Positions 1 to 5,338 of a stretch of DNA of 6,726 bases are shown here, in pieces; the stretch's first letter is position 1, and each line of letters starts with the position of its first letter. The notes under the pieces are model-generated. The model did no database searches and had not been told where the DNA came from. It was given only the letters and a program-made list of their open reading frames with translations. The DNA is from Legionella genomosp. 1 (lineage in GTDB: Bacteria > Pseudomonadota > Gammaproteobacteria > Legionellales > Legionellaceae), in contig CAMDBQ010000081.1 of the NCBI GenBank assembly GCA_945889365.1, positions 1 to 6,726 on the forward strand, in the 5' to 3' direction. Made by a program: the position numbers and the translations under genes.

Positions 1-1793
1 TGGCTATTGGCGAACCGAAAGCAGTCGATACCCGACACGATCAGGTGCTGTCTCGTATTTTTTCAAACAAAGTGATTCATCGCTATGACGTCTTTAATGA
101 CTTTTATGGCATGGAAGAACCGATTGAGCAAATGGTTGGCTTTTTAAAACACGCAGCCCAAGGCCTGGAAGAAACCAAACAAGTTCTGTATCTACTGGGC
201 CCAGTAGGCGGAGGTAAATCCTCTCTCGCAGAAAAATTAAAAGATTTAATGCAAAAAATTCCCATCTACGCCATCAAGGGATCACCCGTTCATGATTCAC
301 CTCTATCTTTATTTGATCAAGAAGAAGACGCACCTTTATTGCTAGAACGCTTCGGTATCCCTTCTCGGCATCTGCGTTATGTTTTATCTCCATGGGGTGT
401 CAAACGCCTGCATGAATTCAATGGGGATATTAATCAATTTCGTGTGGTCAAGGTCAAACCCTCTCGCATGAAACAAATCGCCATTGCTAAAACAGAGCCT
501 GGCGATGATAACAATCAAGACATTTCATCTTTAGTGGGTAAAGTCGATATTCGCAAGCTGGAAGAGTTTTCTCAAGATGATCCAGACGCATACAGTTATT
601 CCGGTGGCTTGTGTCGCGCAAATCGTGGGTTACTTGAATTCGTTGAAATGTTCAAAGCACCGATAAAAGTGCTTCATCCTTTGTTAACTGCAACTCAAGA
701 AGGTAATTACAACGCCACCGAAGGGCTCTCATCCATCCCATTTGAAGGCATTATTCTGGCGCATTCCAATGAGTCCGAGTGGCAGGCGTTTCGTAATAAT
801 AAAAACAATGAAGCGTTTATTGACCGGATCAATATAGTCAAGGTTCCCTATTGTCTGCGCGTGTCTGAAGAACTGAGAATCTATCGAAAACTGATAGAAA
901 ACAGCTCGCTAACCAGCGCCCCGTGCGCACCCGGCACCATGGATATGTTGGCGCAATTTTCGGTATTGACCCGTTTAAAAGAACCACAAAATTCCAGCAT
1001 TTACTCAAAATTGCGGGTATACAACGGTGAAAGCCTGAAAGATACCGATCCCAAAGCCAAGTCTTATCAGGAATACCGTGATTTTGCGGGTGTTGATGAA
1101 GGCATGAGCGGAATATCTACACGCTTCGCTTTTAAAATTCTCTCAAAAGTATTTAATTTTGATCATGCGGAAATAGCGGCCAATCCTGTGCATTTACTTT
1201 ATGTACTTGAGCGCCAAATTGAGCAAGAGCAATTGCCTCAGGAACTGCATGAAAAATACTTGGCATTTATAAAAGAATATTTGTCACCAAAATACGTGGA
1301 GTTTATTGGCAAAGAAATTCAAACGGCCTATCTGGAATCTTATTCGGAGTATGGGCAAAACATTTTCGACCGATACATCACTTATGCGGATTTTTGGATT
1401 CAAGATCAAGATTACCGCGATCCCGACACAGGTGAAATATTCGACCGAGCATCATTAAACGCGGATCTGGAAAAAATTGAGAAACCTGCAGGCATTTCCA
1501 ATCCCAAAGATTTCCGTAATGAAGTGGTTAATTTTGTATTGCGAGCCCGTGCTAACAATCACGGGAACAATCCAAAATGGAATAGCTATGAAAAACTGAA
1601 ATCCGTTATTGAGAAAAAAATGTTCAGCAACACCGAAGATTTGCTGCCGGTTATATCCTTCAATGCCAAAGCATCAGAGGATGATAAGAAAAAACACATG
1701 GAATTTATTGCGCGCATGGTAGACAAAGGATATACGCCCAAACAAGTCAGATTGCTCTGTGAGTGGTACTTGCGCGTTCGCAAGTCACAATAA
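1..1793 (+). CDS. prkA: PrkA/YeaG family AAA+ serine protein kinase, 5' end cut by window edge
   Basis: About 596 codons are visible. The open frame runs to the left edge: the first whole codon is at base 3 and reads AIGEPKAVDTRHDQ before the GTG at 45, so that GTG is internal. By recalled comparison with E. coli YeaG (about 644 aa), roughly 44 N-terminal residues are missing. The AAA_PrkA ATPase domain comes first. Its Walker A loop GPVGGGKSS is at 198-224, and conserved blocks such as AIAKTEPGDDNNQDIS, HPLLTATQEGNYN and ILAHSNESEW follow. The C-terminal PrkA region includes TAYLESYSEYGQNIFDRY, EKPAGISNPKDFRNE and the ending LLCEWYLRVRKS. PrkA proteins are cytoplasmic and autophosphorylate on serine/threonine; E. 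coli yeaG is tied to nitrogen starvation and RpoS-type stress, and a Bacillus homologue has been reported to have ATP-dependent protease activity. It heads the operon, with its stop 13 bases before the DUF444 start. No frameshift or missing motif was seen. Confidence 0.97.
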   Translation, partial: AIGEPKAVDTRHDQVLSRIFSNKVIHRYDVFNDFYGMEEPIEQMVGFLKHAAQGLEETKQVLYLLGPVGGGKSSLAEKLKDLMQKIPIYAIKGSPVHDSPLSLFDQEEDAPLLLERFGIPSRHLRYVLSPWGVKRLHEFNGDINQFRVVKVKPSRMKQIAIAKTEPGDDNNQDISSLVGKVDIRKLEEFSQDDPDAYSYSGGLCRANRGLLEFVEMFKAPIKVLHPLLTATQEGNYNATEGLSSIPFEGIILAHSNESEWQAFRNNKNNEAFIDRINIVKVPYCLRVSEELRIYRKLIENSSLTSAPCAPGTMDMLAQFSVLTRLKEPQNSSIYSKLRVYNGESLKDTDPKAKSYQEYRDFAGVDEGMSGISTRFAFKILSKVFNFDHAEIAANPVHLLYVLERQIEQEQLPQELHEKYLAFIKEYLSPKYVEFIGKEIQTAYLESYSEYGQNIFDRYITYADFWIQDQDYRDPDTGEIFDRASLNADLEKIEKPAGISNPKDFRNEVVNFVLRARANNHGNNPKWNSYEKLKSVIEKKMFSNTEDLLPVISFNAKASEDDKKKHMEFIARMVDKGYTPKQVRLLCEWYLRVRKSQ

Positions 1794-1806
1794 GTGAGTA
1801 AACATC

Positions 1807-3072
1807 ATGACTCAATTCATTGACAGGCGACGGAACGCCAGTAAGAAAAGCACCGTCAACCGACAGCGGTTTTTACGGCGTTATAAAAATCAAATCAAAC
1901 GCGCCGTATCGGATGCCATTGGTAAGCGTAGCATTACTGAAATTGACAGGGGTGAGCACGTTAGCATCCCTGCCAAAGAGCTAAATGAACCACGATTTCA
2001 TCACGGTCCGGGTGGAAAAGTTGAGCGTGTGTTGCCAGGCAATGATGAGTTTTTGACCGGCGATCGAATCAAGCGACCGACCGGAGACAGCGGCAATGGC
2101 TCCGGTAGTGAGGCAAGTGATAGCGGCGAGGGTGATGATAATTTCGTGTTTGCACTGTCTCGCGAAGAATTTCTTGATTTGTATTTTGAAGACTTGGAGC
2201 TGCCTGATTTAGTAAAAAAAGAACTGGCGCGGGTCAATACATTTAAAACCGTTCGGGCAGGCATTACCACTAGCGGGATCCCAACCAACATCAACATATT
2301 ACGATCCATGCGCCAAGCAACGGGTCGTCGCGTAGCACTAGCATCTCCTCATAAACAGTTACTCCGTGCGGTCGAAGCTGAACTGGCTCTTCTGCAGGCC
2401 GACATCCATAGCGACGCTACGGAAACACTCCGTCTAGAACACGAAATTGAACGTTTAAAAAAGAAAATCAAAGCCGTTCCATTTATTGACACCATTGATT
2501 TGCGTTACAACAACCGTGTTCGGATCCCGGCTCCATCAACCCAAGCGGTTATGTTTTGTATCATGGACGTTTCCGGTTCGATGGATGAGCCTAAAAAGGA
2601 CATTGCCAAGCGTTTTTTTATTCTGCTCTATCTATTTCTAACTAAAAATTATAAAAAAATTGAACTGGTTTTTATTCGTCATCACACATCTGCCAAAGAA
2701 GTGAGTGAAGAAGACTTTTTTTACTCTCGCGAAACGGGTGGTACCGTCGTATCCAGTGCGCTTGAGTTATTGCAACACACGATTGAGACGCGGTATAGCC
2801 CTGATGCCTGGAATATATATGTGGCTCAAGCATCCGATGGTGACAACTGGAATGCTGATTCACCGTATTGTCTAGAATTATTACGCGACAAGATTGTGCC
2901 ACTGTTGCAATATTTTGCCTATATTGAAATCATGCCCCGCCATCACCAGAGTTTGTGGGAGGTTTATCAACAGTTAGGGGCAATGTATCCCCATTTTGCA
3001 ATGGAAAACATCGACCATGTAACCGACATTTATCCAGTATTTCGTGCCCTGTTCAAGAGGAAAACGGTATGA
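1807..3072 (+). CDS. yeaH: YeaH/YhbH family protein (DUF444) with VWA/MIDAS domain
   Basis: 421 aa, close to the E. coli YeaH length (about 427). ATG 1807 is preferred because it gives the family's N-terminus (MTQFIDRRRN, then VNRQRFLRRYK) and lies 13 bases after the prkA stop; the ribosome site is weak (GTGAG-like, about 1795-1799). Visible parts in order: a very basic N-terminus (1-45), a Gly/Ser/Asp-rich linker (about 91-112), a conserved block around FALSREEFLDLYFEDLELP (115-133), a charged probable coiled coil (about 183-222), and a C-terminal VWA-like domain. That domain has a full metal-ion-dependent adhesion site: DVSGS at 254-258, Thr313 in ETGGTVV, and Asp344 in QASDGDNW. Such sites bind Mg or Mn and mediate protein contacts. 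There is no signal peptide or membrane segment, so it should be cytoplasmic. It is probably the adaptor for PrkA, as VWA proteins are for MoxR ATPases (inference). It shares four bases with spoVR. Confidence 0.96.
   Translation: MTQFIDRRRNASKKSTVNRQRFLRRYKNQIKRAVSDAIGKRSITEIDRGEHVSIPAKELNEPRFHHGPGGKVERVLPGNDEFLTGDRIKRPTGDSGNGSGSEASDSGEGDDNFVFALSREEFLDLYFEDLELPDLVKKELARVNTFKTVRAGITTSGIPTNINILRSMRQATGRRVALASPHKQLLRAVEAELALLQADIHSDATETLRLEHEIERLKKKIKAVPFIDTIDLRYNNRVRIPAPSTQAVMFCIMDVSGSMDEPKKDIAKRFFILLYLFLTKNYKKIELVFIRHHTSAKEVSEEDFFYSRETGGTVVSSALELLQHTIETRYSPDAWNIYVAQASDGDNWNADSPYCLELLRDKIVPLLQYFAYIEIMPRHHQSLWEVYQQLGAMYPHFAMENIDHVTDIYPVFRALFKRKTV
3055..3072 (+). promoter_or_regulatory. Ribosome binding site and ATGA stop/start overlap coupling yeaH to spoVR
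   Basis: AAGAGGA at 3055-3061 lies 7 bases before ATG 3069-3071, whose last two bases plus the next A form the TGA stop of the DUF444 gene (3070-3072). This site fixes the SpoVR start at 3069 rather than at the upstream in-frame codon near 2955, which would lie deep inside yeaH. The arrangement is typical of translational coupling, suggesting matched amounts of the two proteins. Confidence 0.85.
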
Positions 3073-4583
3073 AAAAAGAGCCGATAGCGACAGGTTCTGA
3101 ATGGACCTTCGAGTTGATACAGGCATTTGATCGGGAAATTTCGCGTCTGGCGAAAGATTTCAAACTGGATACCTATCCCAATCAAATCGAAGTGATCAGT
3201 GCTGAACAAATGATGGATTCCTATGCATCCGTAGGCATGCCCATTGGTTATAGCCACTGGTCGTTTGGCAAACATTTTGTCGGTGTTGAAAAAAGCTATC
3301 AGCGTGGCCAAATGGGGCTTGCATATGAGCTGGTAATTAATTCCAATCCGTGTATTTCTTACCTCATGGAAGAAAATACAATGGCAATGCAGGCTCTGGT
3401 CATTGCCCACGCCTGTTATGGTCATAATTCTTTTTTTAAAAACAACTATTTATTTAAAATGTGGACATCAGCCGATGCCATTATTGATTATCTTGTTTTT
3501 GCTAAACATTATATTGCAGAGTGCGAGGAACGCCACGGCATAGACGAGGTCGAAGGCGTTCTAGATGCCTGCCATGCGCTAATGAATTATGGTGTAGACC
3601 GCTACAAACATCCTGCCGCGCTATCCATTCAAGAAGAAAAACTTCGCCAACAAAATCGTGAGACTTATCTGCAATCTGAAGTAAATGAATTATGGCGTAC
3701 CATTCCGCAGGGCAAAGCCAGTGGGAGTGGTGGCGAAAAAATCCGTTTTCCAGAAGAGCCTCAGGAAAATATTCTGTATTTTATTGAAAAAAATGCGCCC
3801 CTGCTCAAACCTTGGCAGCGTGAAATTGTGCGTATTGTCAGGAAAATTGCACAATATTTTTATCCACAAGGTCAAACCAAAGTCATGAATGAAGGTTGGG
3901 CTTGCTTTTGGCATTACACTTTATTGCATGCGCTTTATGATGAGGGACTGGTGACTGATGAATTCATGCTGGAAATTTTACAAACGCATACCAATGTCAT
4001 CATGCAGCCCGCCTATAATAGCCCTCATTATAATGGCATAAACCCATACACGTTGGGCTTTCGTATGATGCAGGACATCAGACGCATCTGTGAGCATCCA
4101 ACGGATGAGGACAAGCGTTGGTTTCCTGATCTTGCCAATACGGATTGGATGGCCGGTTTGGATACTGCCATGAGAAATTTCAAAGATGAAAGTTTTATTG
4201 CACAGTACCTCTCACCCCATTTGATACGTGAATTGCGATTATTTCAGATCATCGATGATGATCAACACCCGGAATTTATGGTTGGTGCTATACATAATGA
4301 GCAAGGTTATCAATTGGTTCGTGAAGCCTTATCCAGACAATACAATATGGGTAATCTTGAACTGGACATCCAGGTGTTTTCAGTCGATGTTGAAGGTTCA
4401 CGCGCGCTTACTCTGCATTATACTCAACAAAACAGGGTGCCTCTCAGTGGAGAAACGCATGAGGTGTTAAAGCACTTGTATGCGCTGTGGCAGTTCCCTG
4501 TTGTTCTGAAAGCAATTGATACCAAGGGTCAGGTTACGGCCGAGTATCATTGTCCTTTAAAGACGGCACCGCAAGCGCCATAG
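3069..4583 (+). CDS. spoVR: SpoVR/YcgB family protein
   Basis: 504 aa, matching E. coli YcgB (about 510). Family blocks are continuous: DTYPNQIEVISAEQMMDSY (34-52), GMPIGYSHWSFGKHF (56-70), the EENTMAMQALVIAHACYGHN stretch (101-120) followed by SFFKNN, CHALMNYGVDRYK (168-180), PQENILYFIEKNAPLL (231-246), MNEGWACFWHY (273-283), YNSPHYNGINPYTLGF (316-331) and NFKDESFIAQYLSPHLIRE (370-388). No signal peptide or membrane helix is seen. The name comes from Bacillus, where SpoVR affects spore cortex formation, but the family is common in non-sporulating bacteria; E. coli ycgB is RpoS-dependent. Biochemical activity is not established to my knowledge. Conserved-looking Glu101/102, His114, His119, Glu275 and His282 could be metal ligands, which is inference. 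It is the third gene of the prkA-yeaH-spoVR operon and overlaps yeaH by four bases. The TAG stop is at 4581-4583; no clear intrinsic terminator follows. Confidence 0.96.
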   Translation: MKKEPIATGSEWTFELIQAFDREISRLAKDFKLDTYPNQIEVISAEQMMDSYASVGMPIGYSHWSFGKHFVGVEKSYQRGQMGLAYELVINSNPCISYLMEENTMAMQALVIAHACYGHNSFFKNNYLFKMWTSADAIIDYLVFAKHYIAECEERHGIDEVEGVLDACHALMNYGVDRYKHPAALSIQEEKLRQQNRETYLQSEVNELWRTIPQGKASGSGGEKIRFPEEPQENILYFIEKNAPLLKPWQREIVRIVRKIAQYFYPQGQTKVMNEGWACFWHYTLLHALYDEGLVTDEFMLEILQTHTNVIMQPAYNSPHYNGINPYTLGFRMMQDIRRICEHPTDEDKRWFPDLANTDWMAGLDTAMRNFKDESFIAQYLSPHLIRELRLFQIIDDDQHPEFMVGAIHNEQGYQLVREALSRQYNMGNLELDIQVFSVDVEGSRALTLHYTQQNRVPLSGETHEVLKHLYALWQFPVVLKAIDTKGQVTAEYHCPLKTAPQAP

Positions 4584-4608
4584 TAATTTTGCGATCATCT
4601 AAGCCATG

Positions 4609-4665
4609 CGCGACCGCTAGTGCTAACTGAATATGGCCATCGGTGAGCGCTACCTGACGGTCGCG
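4609..4665. repeat. Two-part GC-rich inverted repeat between spoVR and the AhpD-like gene
   Basis: The outer arms CGCGACCG (4609-4616) and CGGTCGCG (4658-4665) are perfect 8-base complements. The inner arms TAGTGCT (4618-4624) and AGCGCTA (4646-4652) form a 7-bp stem with one G-U pair. They are separated from the outer stem by an asymmetric internal loop (one base against five). The apical loop holds the palindrome TGGCCA. The spacer is visibly more GC-rich than the flanking genes. No T-tract follows, so it is not a standard Rho-independent terminator. It could be an mRNA structure, a processing or attenuation site, a dispersed palindromic repeat, or a remnant of older sequence. Whether it recurs elsewhere in the genome cannot be told from one window. 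Confidence 0.5.
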
Positions 4666-4699
4666 GCTCAGAAGGCGGCCAAGAATCAAACCAATAGAC

Positions 4700-4705
4700 A
4701 AGGAG
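4700..4705 (+). promoter_or_regulatory. Strong Shine-Dalgarno site deciding the AhpD-like start
   Basis: AAGGAG is 8 bases upstream of ATG 4714-4716, close to ideal. An upstream in-frame ATG at 4633 would add 27 residues, lacks a good ribosome site and lies in the loop of the inverted repeat, so 4714 is preferred. Confidence 0.85.
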
Positions 4706-4713
4706 CAATAAAA

Positions 4714-5058
4714 ATGTCAGACAAATACACCCAAATAACTACTACCATTAGCGCGCAACTGGCAAAAATGCGGAGAGAAATACCAGAAACCATGACCGGC
4801 TTTTCAGCCTTGGCACAAGCGGCCACCAAAGACGGCGCGCTGAATAAAAAGACTAAAGAGTTAATCGCTATCGCGTTGGCAGTTGCCAATCATTGCCCCG
4901 GCTGCATCGGTTTTCACTCACAGACACTGGTTAAATTACAAACCAGTCGAGAAGAGCTATTGGAAACATTGAGCATGGCTATCTATATGGGCGGTGGGCC
5001 ATCATTAATGTATGCTGCTGAAGCACTGGAAGCGTTTGAAGAATTTAGCAAGAGTTAG
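4714..5058 (+). CDS. Carboxymuconolactone decarboxylase family protein (AhpD-like alkylhydroperoxidase fold)
   Basis: 114 aa from the ATG with the strong ribosome site. The all-helical CMD/AhpD core is recognisable: Glu49 in KKTKELIAIALAVANH, then CPGCIGFH with Cys61, Cys64 and His68. This gives the CxxCxxxH signature used for peroxide reduction or thiol-disulfide exchange in AhpD-type proteins; the upstream Glu is the usual proton-relay position. The C-terminal helices AIYMGGGPSLMYAAEALEAFEEF (89-111) also fit the small, single-domain branch of the family, whose members form oligomers. The two cysteines and CxxC spacing favour a redox role over true gamma-carboxymuconolactone decarboxylation. 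The physiological substrate is unknown and no peroxiredoxin or lipoamide partner gene is nearby. It lies 130 bases after spoVR on the same strand and could be read through from that operon or have its own promoter; no convincing promoter was seen in the spacer. No signal peptide: cytoplasmic. Confidence 0.92.
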   Translation: MSDKYTQITTTISAQLAKMRREIPETMTGFSALAQAATKDGALNKKTKELIAIALAVANHCPGCIGFHSQTLVKLQTSREELLETLSMAIYMGGGPSLMYAAEALEAFEEFSKS

Positions 5059-5067
5059 TGTGACTCT

Positions 5068-5268
5068 CCACGTCCACTCATCCTCGTCGAACGCATTAAC
5101 CAGATCGATGGGTGTTTCATCTTGCTCAGCATCGGCAATGGCATTGAACTTATCTATCCAGCCAGCTTGCAGGTTTTTAAAAGGCATTAAAATAACCCCG
5201 CCTTTTTTATTGACCGTCGACTCAGCAAGATGACTTGCCAATGGTAGAAGACTTCGAAGTGTGTTCAA
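5068..5268 (-). pseudogene. Probable remnant of a MazE/PemI-type antitoxin gene
   Basis: On the minus strand the frame reads roughly LPLASHLAESTVNKKGG, VILMPFKNLQAGWIDKF (GWIDKF at 5146-5163), then an acidic tail PIDLVNAFDEDEWTW ending at 5068. From memory, an AbrB-like beta segment, a linker with a GW(x)xxF motif and an acidic tail ending in EW(T/E/Q)W is the usual C-terminal pattern of MazE/PemI antitoxins, whose tail binds the MazF toxin. Signs of decay: the expected stop after the last Trp is instead AGA, one base from TGA, and the frame runs on to 5005 antisense to the AhpD-like gene. The N-terminal KWGNS-type DNA-binding portion is absent. The only upstream start is a TTG at 5268 without a ribosome site. 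No MazF gene follows. Alternatively it is a short unknown gene or a chance frame; the family call rests on pattern memory only. Confidence 0.42.
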
Positions 5269-5276
5269 AGCAGGGT

Positions 5277-5305
5277 TTAAAAAAATTGATAAACTGTCCT
5301 ATAAT
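5277..5305 (+). promoter_or_regulatory. Probable sigma-70 promoter of the unrecognised right-hand gene
   Basis: A perfect -10 hexamer TATAAT lies at 5300-5305, and a weak -35 candidate TTAAAA at 5277-5282 leaves a 17-base spacer. A better-looking TTGATA at 5286-5291 is only 8 bases from the -10 and is too close. Transcription would begin near 5312, giving a leader of about 27 bases before ATG 5339. The weak -35 suggests that an activator may be needed, but no operator repeat was identified. Confidence 0.5.
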
Positions 5306-5327
5306 TAAAATAAGACGATCTAAATGC

Positions 5328-5331
5328 GGAG
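5328..5331 (+). promoter_or_regulatory. Ribosome binding site choosing ATG 5339
   Basis: GGAG lies 7 bases before ATG 5339. A second ATG at 5334 is only 2 bases from GGAG and reads five codons to a TAA at 5349-5351, so it is very unlikely to be the main start. Confidence 0.7.
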
Positions 5332-5338
5332 TTATGCC

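Noticed and set aside
3030..3425. 131-codon minus-strand open frame inside spoVR
   Set aside because: Opposite to a strongly conserved coding sequence, with no ribosome site and a composition expected of an antisense shadow. The same applies to the minus-strand frames at 2001-2309, 2672-2902, 3690-3914, 4686-4889 and 5458-5715, and the plus-strand ones at 3685-3888, 4228-4470 and 5012-5233.
4603..4668. Integron attC site
   Set aside because: The inverted repeat lacks the paired RYYYAAC and GTTRRRY core sites, and there is no integrase or cassette array.
4633..4713. Extended N-terminus of the AhpD-like protein starting MAIGERYLTVAAQ, superficially like the MAIGEP of PrkA
   Set aside because: ATG 4714 has an AAGGAG site at good spacing and gives the family's normal length. 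The extension lies in the inverted repeat, has no ribosome site, and the shared five residues are too short to mean homology.
5051..5067. Terminator at the end of the AhpD-like gene (AGAGT / ACTCT)
   Set aside because: Only five base pairs and no T-tract.
5179..5208. Rho-independent terminator (AAAAGGC / GCCTTTT followed by Ts)
   Set aside because: The stem is 7 bp and mostly A-T with a 14-base loop, so it would be unstable. It falls inside the antitoxin-like reading frame, where the A and T runs are explained by Lys and Phe codons.
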